From: Siphonodentalium dalli
Taxonomy: Eukaryota; Mollusca; Scaphopoda; Gadilida; Siphonodentaliidae
Reading direction: 5' to 3'
Assembly (NCBI GenBank): GCA_032622095.1
Contig: CP136069.1
Location: 120,828,126 to 120,892,125, forward strand
DNA: 64,000 nt
Shown: one piece after another, positions 34,901-49,900 of the stretch
Numbering within the stretch: the stretch's first letter is position 1
Layout: the number at the start of each line of letters is the position of its first letter
Notes under the pieces: model-generated
What the model saw: only the letters and a program-made list of their open reading frames with translations
Told to the model about the DNA's origin: nothing
Database searches by the model: none
Translations under genes and position numbers: made by a program

Positions 34901-37900
34901 ATCAGCAGTACCACCAATATCATAGTTACTCAGCAGGACTCAGAAACATAGCTAAATAAGCAGGACCCACACACATATAGCTAAATCAGCAGACCCCACA
35001 CACATCATAGCTAAATCAGAAAGACCCACCAACATATAGATAAATCAGCAGGCCCCACACACATCATAGCTAAATCAGCAGAACCCATAGCTACATGTAA
35101 ATCAGCAGGACCCACCAACATCATAGCTAAATCAGCAGTACCCACCAACATGATAGCTCCGCCGTCGCCCATTAACTACATTTGCCACAGTATATCGCCC
35201 TGTACCTTTCCAAAATCATAAAACACCACACCGTTATCTCCTAATTTACATTCTCATAAAAAAGTTTGATTCCCTAAAAATTAATGAACGCAAATTCAGC
35301 AACATTTAATCAGCTTTGAGAATGTGGGACCCAAGTTTCTTTTAGCCAAGCCCGATTGATATAAATTCTATCTGATGCCAGTAACGTGCTGACAGGGGAT
35401 GGCGAGTTCTCTGTCTCATGATCATCTACAGATGGCCAAAATGTTCAACATCAATTAGACATTTCATACCAAACGTAGGTTGATATTGTTAAGATACTTT
35501 TATTTTCCAACTCATAGTTTAGTGTGAATTTTGTTTGTTTGAATACCTGTATCGAGCAACTTCCTACTTACAGATGGCCATTTTTACTTAAATGGCCATC
35601 AGCGAGAATATTTTTAAAGAATAAGAGCGTTAGGTTGCAAATTTCAGACAGTTTGAAAGTTGGAGGTACCAATTGTAAAATCCAACCCAAGTGGATCCAA
35701 CTGGAGTTTTCCACCCGATTGGAATTCCATCCGAATAAAAGGTGTGCATTTTCAAGTTGAACAACCCCAAACGGATAACGTGTAGTAAAAACCCTCTTTA
35801 ATGTGCTGGAAGATGGCACCAGCGCAAAGAGAAAGGCATTAATACAATTCAGGAAGAGAGGAAGACTTCGTAAAATATAAACTAGTACGAAATCAAGTGA
35901 ACGAAACAATACGAATAACAAAACGGGACTACGAAGGTAAAATAGCAAAGGCCTCGAAAAAACAACCCAAAGGCATTCTGGTCATACGTTCGGAGCAAAT
36001 CAACCAGCAAGCAATGTTTAAAAGACCAGAAACAAAAGAATGTGCGACCACAGATACAGGAAAAGCAATAATATAGCATTCATTTTTCAAAGTGTATTCA
36101 CAAAAGAGGACAAATCTTACATTCCACCTATTGAGAAACAGCATACCACTTTTTTTGCTGAAATAACAATAACGCCACCAACATTGCTCAACAAGTTGGC
36201 TATCTCAACCATTCAACAACCATTCCAGAACCGGCTGTTGAAAGAAAGTGCCACAGAACTAAGCGCTTCTCTATGCTATCAATTCAATAAAACCGTTGAG
36301 AAAGAAAAAGTACCAAAAGTATGAACTCGGCTAACGTGACATGTTTGTTTTAACAGGGCACCAAGTGCATTCCCGGCAATTATCGGCTTATAAGTTTAAC
36401 GTGTGGATTATGTCGGATTATGGAGTCATTCTTTACAACAGCAATCCAAACCACATGGAGGAAATGGCTTGTTTTCTGACTGCCAGCAGGATTTAGATCC
36501 GGTAGGTCTTGTAAGACAAACATTTTACAATATATTGAATACACCACTTATACCCTGGATAACAACGAGTCAGTAGTCGCAATATATCTGGATTTCAAAA
36601 AGGTGGTTGACTCTGTGCCGCATGCGAAACTTCTAAAGAAAAAAGAAGGGAGTGGAATGACAGGAAATATCCTAAAATGGGTAGAGGTTTTCCTTGCGGA
36701 CAGAAAGCAGAGTAAGGATTTGGAATACATCCTCCGAGTCGACGAATGTGATCAGCATGCAGTGTCCCACAAGTATGATAGGTCGTATATTATTCCTAAT
36801 CTACACCAACAACCTTCCTGGCCAAGTAAACAGCAAATGCAAACTATTTGTAGACGATATGAAATTATACGCCAACCCTGAACGGATCGACATGCAATCA
36901 GAGGTAGATTCAGTGTGTAGCTGGTCATTAAAATGACAGCTTCATTTTAATTCTAAGAAAATCAACTCCATCAACTTTGGTACCAACAATCCCAAATACA
37001 AATATTTCATGACCAACCATCCAAAACATACGGAGATTTTGTCATCAAACATTGAGAAAGTCCTCGGAATCCACATAGACAATAAGCTCGCGTTTGACAG
37101 ACATACTCGAGGCAGTTTCGAAGGCCTATCTGGTGCTATACACAATTACGATGTCGTTTATCTACCAACAAAAAGACATCGTGGTCCCGTTAATACGCAC
37201 ATTAATCAGACCGATACTTGGGTATGACAATATGTGCACAATATGAACACAAAGAAACAATCCAAAGCCATGGAAAGCATACAGCGTAGATCGACTAATC
37301 CCGAAATTACGAGAACTGCCATACAGGGAGAGAGACTGACAATTAAACCGCACGTCACTAAAATATCGCAGACACTGATGAGAGTGTACATACAAGACAA
37401 CGAATGTTATGGGATGTACAATATTGAGATCAGCAGTCTACTCAAGGAAGCACACAAGAAGCGATATAGATGCCACACAAATAAACTGCAACCAGCAAGT
37501 TGCTCACAGAACAGACGACTTCTTCACACAGAGAGTAGCAGAACATTGGAACAAACTTCAACAATTTGTTAACCCTTTACCCAACAGAACGGCCCTGTGC
37601 CAATGCATTCTCTTATATATGCGAGTCGACCATAGGTCGCCTCGCATATATAAGAGCATGCATTGGCTTAACACATTAAAAATTATAAAATTGTTAAAGA
37701 ATGTAAGAAAAAATGGTAAAAAGTGTTAAACAAATATTGTTTTTAGGCCAATGCATTCTCTTATATATGCGAGGCGACCTATGGTCGACTCGCATATATA
37801 AGAGAATGCATTGGCACAGGCCATAACTGTAACTATCACAATGTGGTCAAGGAGCCGGTTCCAATGATATCCATATGTGTATGGTTCTTTTGAGACAAAC

Positions 37901-40900
37901 CGAAGATATTTTAGGCTGTTGAAGCTTTATTTGGCCGGTAAAGTGTTAATGAAGCTGATAATCTACATATAACTGCACCCAACCTACATAAACGATATGA
38001 CTATGATGAGTAGCCTCCACGGAAATATTTTCAATTGTTATTTCATATTCGGACAAAAGTCAATGTGACTTACTTCCAAGATTTATATGAAATGATATAT
38101 ATGATATTAAAAGACAACCAAGTCAAGAAATGAAAAATCATAAACATGTATATATCTAATTTATGGAGGCGCGGAGTATGTGTGCTCATTGCTTCAAATA
38201 TGCTTGCTACAGCGAGCGTGTAAACATTCTTGTTATCGAAATGACCATATAGCGATGACAATGGCACATTGAGATGTCCCTCAACTCAGACCAAGTTCCT
38301 AATATTCGCCCATGTGGGGGTTAGAACCAGTATCAACTTAGTCTAGAAGCGATGATCTTCTTCACAGCCTAACCACCTCGGATATATGGCCATTGTTTAA
38401 GGAATGAAACCTTTCATCGAGTGTTGAGAAGCGTATCAGTCTGAACATGGGTTCGAATATTGACACATAATGGATCTCATAATATATTGGAACAGCACAA
38501 CGCACTTCCCACGATATTGTATCTTTGACCATAGGATTACTGGTACTAGCGCATATATCAGATTCATGGAGGCGCAGACTCAGTATGAGTGCTCATTGCT
38601 TTAAATGTGTTTGCTTCAGTAAGCATGATGAACAAATTCTCATTTCTTATCAAGATGATCATGCATCAACCAGAATGGCACATTGAGATGTTGCTCAACC
38701 CAATAGAGCACACGCTAACTATTCGGCGGGGAATTGTTGACATTAATGTCTATGTACAATACGAAGTAGTGACACGCCTTGATAATTGGCAACATCTGCA
38801 GAAGACTATTTACTGCAAAAGTCAGATCTTGGTAGAAATAAACAGTACATTATTTAATTTACCACGACTTAGTTGAGTTAACTCATAATAATTGAAAAAT
38901 TACTGATAATATTGACAATAATTCCACTGTATATGAAAACATGTTTTTGTTAACATACAACATTCTCACAGGAGATAAGCAAATTGAGATTTGACAGTTA
39001 ATTTTGACATGAATTTTTTGTTTTCGTCAGGAAAATAATCAAAATGGACATTATTTAGCCAAAAGGCAGATATGTGAAAGATCAGTAATTTATGTTTGTC
39101 TATACATTGATAAATATTAAGTATTTCCCAAAAGTAAACACCAAGAGCTCTTAAGTTTACTTTGGAAATGCACATGGACTTACAGATAAGCCAGTCTAGG
39201 TAGACCGTGGAATGCGTTACTCTCAATAACCAATATCTGGTTCCCAGACATGTCCCTGCAATCAGAAAAATAAACTAATTGGAACATTTCTCTCCAAGTC
39301 CAACAAAAAGGGAAAACAATTATTCCAAAAATTACCATTCGGTCAGCGCAACATGAACATGTCAAACATCGGTTAAATACATATATTATTTACAGTTGCA
39401 GGACTATCGGCATAATAATTTTGAAAAAATATAGATAATGCTATCCTGTTATAAAAACCGCAATGTAATACTGCCTACTAAGCGTTGGTATGTATACATG
39501 TAGCTCATGCAGTTTTATAAAAAAAAAAGTTAATTATTCATCTTTGCTACAAGTTTTATATTCCACAAGTTTGGGCACACAGCTTGTAATCGAATTCACA
39601 TTGTACGAGCAGGCAGAATGGTCTCATGAGTCACATGACTTCCATTGGTAATGGTAACGCCGCTACTATCATTAATGATTGGTGGATTTCCGCATTTTTG
39701 TTCCTACCTTTAACGTGATTTCAAGTTCACCAGATATATTTTCTCGCGATCCGGTAAAAGGATTTCTGTTCTATACCTTTATATTCGGTTTGCGTCTTCT
39801 ACGAAGGATATCTTACATTTATTTCTAATGGCGCTCTTCAAAAATGGGCCCATCATGAATAGATGTCACGGTTTGTGTTGCATTGTGAGAAAATAGACGA
39901 CAATTCCAGTTCGACCATAAGTTTTAAAAGTGGTTGCCATCACGTGAAAACGGAAATGTTTTCTTATCGCTTTTGCGGATGGGCCGCATGGAAGATCGCT
40001 GTGGTAATCTATGTATTGTAAATATAATCTCAACGAGTGTCTTCGGAATTAAGAATGTGGCGTTCGTCTTGATTGGAAGGTATTAACTAAATTCACAAGT
40101 GCGCAGCACGAGTGAATAGATTTAATAACTCCCAATCAAGACCAACGTCACCCTTCTTAATTCTGAAGGCACGAGTACGAAGATCTATCCAATTTAGATG
40201 ATTCACGATTATATGCGATTCCTTATTCCTGACTGTGACTCTAATTCTATTCGCCAAGCCATATTTCCAAAATGAACGGTGAAACTGGAAATATTAACGC
40301 AGGATATCTTCTCAGTCAACTTGACGAGGTATCGTTGAACATTTTATTTTCCGAGTATTTCTGAGATCTACCTATATGTGGCGACATAAACATGAAGCAA
40401 GTTCAGCTAAAGTTTAAATTGGGGCGTGGCGGCACTATTGAGTCATGCCAGGAACGCGAATAGGTAAATTAATGGCAGTACTGAGCTGGTAATGCATGGA
40501 AGATAACATTTATACTGAATAGCTGAATCATGGTCTAAATTCTGAACATTTTAGTATTATCAAGGGGGAGGTCAAGTGACCAATTTTGAATGGGGATTTC
40601 CATGCAGCTCCGCAGCAAAAGTTATAAATGATGCAGTTGTTTGGGCACTAAAGCAGCCATAGCATAAAACAGACATAACAGTTAACTGGCGACTGCGCTT
40701 GGTAAATTACCAATTTTGGCTATAATTTTTGTTTTGAGAATTTCTTTTCTGGAATTACAAAGTTTGACCTATTTTTGTAAAATCAATATAAAATTATAAA
40801 ATAAATATCATCAATTTTCTACTGGAATATATTCTAATCCGATCCGCCAGATAAATATGTATTGTTTTGAATACCGGACAAAGTCACGCCCAGAAATATT

Positions 40901-43900
40901 TGCAACTCTGTAACTTTTGCTGCGGAGATTTGCACGGAAATGCACATTAAAAATTGGTCACTTGACGTCCTCATTAACTCGTTAGGAATAATGTTGGAAT
41001 ACCGGATTATTCTTATTGAACTGTTGTTTTTCAGCAAGTTTCATTAGAACCTATATATATTATACCCCCAAATTCCCCAGGAGAATGTCAATTACAACAA
41101 TTTCATGTACAGTTTAGTTTGTGTTGTATTAATAGCCACATATGAAACAAAAGAACCTGACCTGTATCGTCTAATAATGGAGAGGAATTGGACGCACGAG
41201 TGTCCAGCATAATTGCCGGTGCTAGTAAGTACCGCTATCTACCATGTTTTCCTTGTATTATAACGTGATGGTTGAACGACTTTAAAAGGTCAAACCACTC
41301 TTAAACTTTCCATGCATGTGAGCCGCAATACAAGGGGAGTGGGTTTTTATGTGAGACAAATGTGAGAGGCGCGTGTGCGGGTTAGTATACTTGCAATCTA
41401 ACGAGACTGTCCAGTCCACTGAAAGCCCCGTTCTCAACTTTGGATATCTTGTTGTTTGACAATTCTCTGGAAGAAAATTCAGAAACATCTGAACAATAAA
41501 CATAGTTACACATAACAGCCAATGCTAACTTTTGCTACAGATCACAACTCGCATCTTAATAAAGAGAATCTTTCGAGTTGCGGACGGCGCAAGATATATA
41601 AATGTATCTATGCTCCGTCCGCAATGAGTTCGATAAAAGATTCAATACCATAATGCAATTTGTTTTCTGCATTTAATGGCTGGGATTCCGTTGAATTGTG
41701 TCAATGGGTGTGAATAAATATAGAGTATCACATTATTGGACTGGTGACGTGAACTAATTCATGAAGCATAATAACACTAATTAAATGGCTTTACAGTTAT
41801 GATCCATGTACAGTACGTTTTAGTATTTCCGAGGACATACAATCATCCCGAATGAACAGAGCCTGCTGACAAGCTATTGAAAATGTGTTTGATAGTCTGA
41901 AATATATAGCAGGGAATTCCTTTACTCTCAAGATATACATGTCAAGTCAGGGAACCACAAATCACGATCAATCATTGATGTGTTTATGGCCTTATATAAC
42001 CCTCAGGACTGATTATATTGATTGTATAAAGTAGAATAAAATACAACGTGATTATTCTCATCTCAGATACAAGATACATAACTCTATATCTATAAACATG
42101 ACATATCTCCCCTTCTTTGAAATAGTAAAAAAGTCCTTTTTTACCAAAACTGAAGCACTGCTTTAAACTTCAAAGTTTGTGATCAAAATTAATAATTGTC
42201 GATATATTTTCCATAAACACTATTAATCAAACGTTTTAAACGCTATTAATAAAATGTCTGTCTGAATCCACACGTGCTGGTAGTATTAAATCTCTTCAAT
42301 CAACTGACGTGGTAGTCTCCTATTTCTCACCGGGTGTGAACCCTTTACCTGTGGAGGAACCCCTGGTTCAACCATTTTAGGTGGCTGATTTCCACTAACA
42401 TCTCCATACTCCTCGTCTGAATCTGAATCATGTTGATTGAAATGTTCTTGAAATATGAAATGTTCCTTGTTATTTGATGACCCTCTTTACATTTCACTGT
42501 AATCTGTGGAAACTTTATCTCCACGACTTTGTATGGCTTCCGTTTACATTTTGTGACCAGCTTCTCTTTACCACCTTGTTTTACTAAAACTGTTTCGCGG
42601 ACCGTCTTTTGTCATTGTATGCTTTCATCTTAGCTTTGTTCCTTGTGTCAGTGTCTCTAATATTCTTATCGTCCAACGGTTTAGAAACAGTGGGGAGTTT
42701 TGTTCCAACTCTATAGTTGAATATCGGTGAATATATTGTTGTTGAGTGTTTTGTTGCCAGATAGTTTCTCAAATATTGATGTAGAACTTGCTGAAATGGT
42801 TTGCCTTCCACACTTGCAGTCTGCAGTATATTTTTAATGTTAAACATAAACTTTTCTGTGGTACCGTTCGCTTGTAGCCAAACTGTTGTTATCCTATGGT
42901 GCTTAAATCCCAGGTACTCAGATTTCTCTGAATTGAAGGGGCTCCCATTGTGTTTCAACGTTTTTGGAATTCCCATTATAGTGAACAGCTTATCAAGCAC
43001 CGGAATTACAGCTGCTGATGACACTGATGTAACTGGCTCCACAAGCACATATCTCGTATACTCATCCACGACAACCATTAAGTACCCTCCAACTGCTAGC
43101 GGTCCACAGAAATCCGCAGATACACTCTCCCATACATTTGCCAGAAATTAATTCATATGAATTGGTTCCGATTTAGTTTTTACGTTTACAGATTGACATG
43201 CTATGCAGCTTTTAATGACCGATTCCACTTTTCTGTCGATAGCCGGAAACCACACTTTCTCTCGGAGACATTGTTTGGTTTTAACAATTCCAAGATGTCC
43301 TTCATGGGCAATCGCGATAACTTTTGGATGCAGTTTTTATGGATTCAAGAGTCATGTTCCACGAAGAAGTACATACTTGTCAACAATAGCAATCTCGTCA
43401 ACAACACTACTGGTCCTGTGCAAATCGGGTGTATTGACATTCTCGTGGTTGTATGTAGCGCTGTTAAATTCAGACTATAAATTACCATGAATAAGTCTAA
43501 TCACCTCCTGAATCGTAGGTCCTCCTTCGATGCAATTTTTATTTCGGCAAAAGTCATTGCTTAAAGAGATACGAAATATATTCCTCGGCACATTGCATCC
43601 ATGTCGATGCGATTGACGGAGTATTAGATATTATTTCAGAGGAATATTTAGAAACAAAGTCAGCCAGATTACCGAGGTGACATACATGATATCGAACTAT
43701 TGAAATATAGTTCCCAGGGGCTGATAATCGGTAACCACTGTGCAATGCTTGCCAAGAATGTAAATTCGAAAATGTTGAAGACCCCATGTAATCACTAAAG
43801 ATTCAATTTCTAGCTGACTGTATCATTTTCAGTCGACGTCAGACTTTACTTGCATACGCTTTATTATCATCGAAACGCTGAAGTACTTGCTTCAGTACCT

Positions 43901-46900
43901 CATCGTGATCGCGCTCTATTTTCGTATGAAGTAAAATATCATCAGCTATGTTCATTACATTTGGAATGACAGAAAGTGTGTCCCTGATGAGCTGATTGAA
44001 TTTCTCTGGACCTGATAATCTGTTTTGGGAGCCACGGTGACACACACAGTGTTGCACAATCTGTAACACGTTCGATGATGTCTGATTTTTCACCTATTTC
44101 TAACTCACGCTCAACTTTCTTCCTCACATGCAAAGGTATGCAACGTGGCGGTTTTGCAACTGATGGAATGTTCGGATCGATGTGCAATTTGACCTCATAA
44201 TCTATCAGTTCTCCAATTCCAGAAAACATATGCTTGTATTGGCGAAGAATACTTTTGCATGAATCGTTGTTGGTCACATGATACACAACATGGAGAAGAC
44301 ACAAATTGTGACATGTTCTGAAAAAGCAATGACTCGCTTTTCCAATCAAGCACGTAGAATGTTACGACACATGATACCTCTTGCACAGATACAAGTGTAG
44401 TGAATTTTCCTTTAATAGGCAATGGTTCGTTGGAATTGTACGCAACCATTTTATGATCTGACGACTGAACATGTTCAAGTTTTGGAGTTTCTTTTAAAGA
44501 ATCAAAAGTTTCTGATGACACAATGTGAACTGATGCACCAGAATCCAACAACACGTTGATAGATGTCTCAGCTAATGTTATGGTTGTATACGGGCCTACT
44601 ATCACCTCCGCAGCCTTCCCTCGGATTCAAATTCGCTGTAGACACATATTCATCAGTGTCGGAATCATCGTAGCCACCTACTGCATTTTGAGTTGATTGT
44701 TTTCGTCGTTCTTGACCTTTATCCGCCTCTGCAGTCTTGTTCTGTTACATACCTGTTCAAAATGGGTTTCCCCTCCGCAAAATCCGCACGTTTTCCCTTT
44801 TGCAGGACAGGGTCCATTTCTATGTCGATACGATCCACCACAAAAGTAGCATGACAACCGAGGTTTGTTGATTTTTGAGTTTTGACGTGTTTTGACTTTG
44901 TTGAAATGACTTGGCGTGTGCTGATAGTTTATTTTATGAACATGGTCTCTGTCCATTTCCTCCACGTTAGAATGCACTTGATGTGGATTTGTCTGCGAGG
45001 TACGTGTCTTTTCAATGTCCGAGGCATGTACCTCCGAAACCTCCATTGTACAAACAAGAGTAAGAATTTGTTGTAATGTTAAGTCTTGTCGCAATGCCTG
45101 CCGACGTATTTTCGATGAGTTGGTAGCAAAGATTATTTGAGACTTTATTTCTTCATCAGAATTGCTGAATTCATATGTCTTGGCCAATTGTTGTAGTCAC
45201 GTGTTGAATGCATCCATTTACTCCCGAGGCTTCTGTCGACACTGGCAGAAATTATAACGTTCATATGTCAATTTTTGTTCGGATTGAAGTATAAATTAAG
45301 TTTTTGAACGCATGCCTCATATACATTTGGCTGCGTATTCTTGTACAGGATGTTGACCATCACCTGCGTCCGCTGCGGGGCCCGGTTCACCTTTGATAGT
45401 TTCAAATATGTCATACACAGCAGAGCCTGAATAACGGAGCAACAGTGCCTTCATTCTAGCATTATTGTCTATATTGCAAGCTACCATAAAATTGTCGAAC
45501 CGATTGATATATTTGGCCATGGTGTTGCTATGGACGACTCTTCCAGTATATTGAAATTAGGGAACATAAGTAATTCTGCCATGATGTTTTTAATGTCTAT
45601 TGATCGTATTGTGTATTAAATTAATCGATGAATCCTCGTCGCAAAATGATGTGTTTATGGCCTTATATAACCCTCAGGACTGATTAGATTGATTGTATAA
45701 AGTTGAATAAGATACAACGTGATTATTATCATCTCAGATACAAGATACATAACTATATCTATAAACATGACAATCATGACATTACCAGGACATCCACGAC
45801 ATGACGCAGCCACAGCAAATTAAACGATAGTCCGTCGATCGAGTGTTTAATTCGAAGCATGGGCGGTGATGTCATACTACGGGGACGACCTGCATGTTTC
45901 ATTGTGTGTTGGAATGTTTCCGACGAACGTGTACATGTACATTAGCTGTTTAATAGTCTACGTTCATTCAGACTGTTATAGGGCAATATTTGATGATGTC
46001 ACACAAAACGTGTTCCTAGCGGTGGTAGGCAAAACATTGACCAGTGCCTACCAGATGTTCTTTGTTTACACTGAAGTGCGGTCAAAATATGCGTGTTTAA
46101 ACAATATGTATGAACAACAAAGAAAGATAAACGGCAAAAACAAAATATGGGAATAGTTGTTATGTTAATGGGTGTTCCAATCTTTCGTGTTTATATTTCC
46201 GTTTGATAAATATAACAACTTATATGTTCAGATTAAGGTAGATTGTTTATATCAAAGACATGTGTATATGATTCGCGGAATAATTGTAATCGACGAATTC
46301 ATGAAATACTATCATCAGAATAAAACATCTATGGAGTTGAATGACTACTTCAGCTTTTGTTTATATTTTCAATTTGATCGCTAAATGGTTGTGACAATTA
46401 AAAAACTTCCCCGAGTTCGGTGCAATTCTCAACGAGACTTCCATCATTTTCACTGGCGCCGATGTAAATTCTTATATATACATATATACACCTGGCTGTG
46501 TTTATTTTATTTCTCTTTCGTTTGAATGTATTTGTCTAGACATTTATTATTTTGTACTCCCGTTTCTAAATAGCATGCATGGGGCGCAAGGATATTCACC
46601 CGATGGTAAAGATGTGCGAGGCGGTGTTTTTTCTTGTGTATGGCACAACTCAGTTAATAGAATATTCGAAACCTTTGAAACAAGTTGTTAAAAGATACGG
46701 GCTGCGTTGGTGGGGGTATGCTGTTGGAATATTCACCTCCGTCAAAAATCGCCATAAACAGAAAGAATAGTAAAATATAGACAGATTTTGTTCTAAAAAA
46801 CAATCAGAAATATGGAATAAACAGTATGTTATTGTCAATTTCCCCCTTTGTTATGTAAACAAAAACAAAAACCGTTACGTTTCCTGGCTTTTGTTTAGAT

Positions 46901-49900
46901 CCGGATATGGTAAACATAAAGAGCGTTTTTTACTGTTTTCCTGATATGGAAATAATAAAGAGTGTTTATATCATTTTTTGTATGATTAACCAATAGAATT
47001 GCGCTGTGTTATGTAAACAAAAACACAACTTCTGTAACACGAACAGGCTCTTCTTTACGTACACCATCGTACGTCTTGACGACGATATACTATTTACGTG
47101 CTGATTAATTATGTTTGGCATATGAACAAAACTATGTATATTTTAATATTCTTCTGTTGATGACGATTTGAACAAATGTGAATATTTCTGCAACGTACGC
47201 CGCCCGTGCCTTTACATGGTAGAAAAAGACACACTCATGTTTCAAAAAAAAATTCTTGCACACGAATCAATAAAGAGCGTTTGTCGTTACTATGTTCAGA
47301 ATTTCGTACGAACAAAGAGCGTTTATCTCAGTTATTTTTCAAAAGAAATGGACAATATGTGACTTGGTAATACGTTTTTATCGACGTCTTATCTCGCCTT
47401 TGAAATTAAATATACGGACGTCGCATGTCCAAACGGTCCTTAACTGGTGCATATACCTAGTAAATAAAGAACATTGGGTACTAATTTCCGCTCGTATGTG
47501 AGCCATGTTCCTATCTTATATTGAATTCATATATTTTGCTCGTTACAATGTCAGTCAATCAACATCTATACCTAATGGGACAATTCACGAACTGCATGAT
47601 AAGCTAACAGAAAGACCAAATTACAATTGCATTCGTCGCTGCACGTGTTATTGATATAAAATGAATATGCATGGTGGACACAATTGAAACCAAATACTTG
47701 GTGATGCATTTTATATATCGCGTGTGTGTGCGCGCTAGTAAATGGAACACCCGGGCGAATTTACCAAATACAAAACAATAACACCCACAGTAACCGCATG
47801 ACCACGTGTCGAAATATCCTCCAAATTGTCACACAATCGTCAGTTATAATTATAATCCGCGCCAGTGTTCACGTACATATATGTTATTGTGCCATTGGAA
47901 GAACTTTACGTTAAATATTTCATGTATAAGAGGAAAGTATAGGGTGTTTTGCGAGACACCATTGTGTGTTTCTGTGTTAATCTATACACAGCTGGCCTTT
48001 GTTTTGCCTACCAGCAGCCAACACACGTGGTCGCTGTGACGTCATTGTTTGTATACAAAATTCTCCCCTATTAAATAAAAAGGTGTGAAATTTAGTATAT
48101 AAATAATATATATAAATAATAAATTATTAATCAATTTTGATAGAACATGTTTCACTGTTGTTCGTGTGCACGCACTAGGATATCAGCATCCAAGAATCCA
48201 TGACAATGTATATGCAAGAAGCTTAGAAGAAGACAGACGTCCAAGAAAAAACGTCTTAATAATGTTCCTGGGTTCTGTGTTTTCTTGTGTAGCCGTGATC
48301 CAGCCGTAAGCTTGTTGTAGACATGATCCTGGTTTCATGGATGCCAATATGCTAGTATTGTTAATCAGTCTTAAATTGCTCAATTGTAGCAGGACCTCTC
48401 GTCCATGCGAGACACCTGAGGACAGAAGGCAAAGCCTTCACATATCAATAACGTGAACGTAAGAACTAGATAATTCGACTGTGTTATGTGAAGTACGTGA
48501 CACAGTTCTGGATGTATATAAAATTATATTTTCTGACCGACCCCATGCACCCGAAACTTTCCGTCTGAATGCTGGGCGTTGAATGTGGGATATTCCCCTA
48601 CAGTAATTAAAATCAAGGGGCATTGTTCTTCAGACTGGCATTTGCCAATGGCTCACTTCTGCAATACTGTCATGGAACAACTACCTTAATAGTATATATA
48701 GAGGACCTACGAGTCCCCATGGAGTTTATAGCGCAATTTACAAAACGAGTCCAGTAAATTAGGTCTGGTCCGAGCCTTGACGAGGTTCAGACCGAATTTA
48801 CTGGACGAGTTGTAGATTCTATTTATTACATTATCCAAAACATCGACAAGCATACTAAAATCAATAAATGGGACGCGATACTAACATCGGCTTCTGTGAG
48901 GCATGCGATGACATTTCACTTAACCATGCATTGCTTGCCCGCGTAAAGAAATAGTCCCAGATAAATAAAGACTGTTTGGCGTATTTAATGGCGTATATTT
49001 AATGACATAACCTTTCAAATTCTTCATTCATTATAGTTTGTTGGAAAACTATTGGAAGCCATAGTATTTTGAGATGTAGCGTACGGAATGTAAACAGACG
49101 ACAAACCAGAAGTCAAAGGTCACCTGGATCTATTTCCTGTTATTAAACGAACTTTTAATATCACAATTTATATAATGGGTTTATTGAATGGAATAATATA
49201 AAGTTAATATACAATGTTGTGTACAGTATGTGTTTTTCTTGTACGAGTCCAGGTTGTAGTGACAAGTCATATTGGACGAGACACGCCAGTGTCGAGTCCA
49301 ATATGACTTTTCACCACAATCTGGACGAGTACAAGAAAAACTACATTGTATAATGACATTTTTATTATCCATCTGTATGTTTATCCAAATTTTGGGAATA
49401 ACAGTTTTGTGGTTATTGTTGGTATTTGTCGGCACTTAATTATCTATAAAGCCTGTATTTTGATCATCAGAAAGCATGATTTGGAAAAGTAAACACGGAA
49501 GTGAGAACAAAAAACTCAATGCGGAAGTGATACGTCTGCTAAAATCCATCAGTGTTGCGCGCGCATCACAATTTCACAGATTCATTTCGCAATAGAGTTA
49601 ATTCGTGACGTCACGGAGTCCCAACAAAAAAGTGATATTGCACAGTCGGGAGTCCAATATGACTTTCGGGAGTCCAATATGACCTTTGCCAGGGCTATCA
49701 CGTGGCGGCTTTTGCCCAATCGGAAATGGTGTTAGTTAAGGGATGGATAATAAAGCATATATGGTCCACCAATTATGTATCGACCTTATTTCCCGTATAC
49801 TCATATCTACTCACAGCATTGTCAGCTTCCGCAGTCCTTGAAATGTGTTTCGTTTCAAATGGACGAGGTTTTGATTCTTCACGTCCCTTGAAAGAAATAT

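Larger units (their letters stand above)
41976..45772 (-). mobile_element. Gypsy-like LTR retrotransposon fossil, minus strand
   Basis: About 3.8 kb, bounded by two direct LTRs and a 5-bp target duplication ATCAT (41971-41975, 45773-45777). Recognisable parts from its 5' end (right) are: a primer-site region GCGACGAGGAT next to the right LTR; a gag region ending in two CCHC-type knuckles; an aspartic protease with LLDSGAS; part of the reverse transcriptase; an integrase core; and a purine tract AAGAAGGGGAGA next to the left LTR. The order and zinc knuckles fit the Ty3/Gypsy group, probably Mag-like. It is broken, with roughly half a dozen breaks, and is shorter than a usual member. LTR difference of about 3 per cent suggests a fairly recent arrival. 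Confidence 0.88.

Noticed and set aside
38969-39040. Candidate LRR exon next to donor GTGAGA
   Set aside because: The end resembles an LRR (FAYLL) but no acceptor lies 69-75 bases upstream and no LxxN core is present.
45866-46156. 96-codon plus-strand open frame
   Set aside because: No domain, no splice-site support, and it lies in an intron of the opposite strand; kept only as unassigned.
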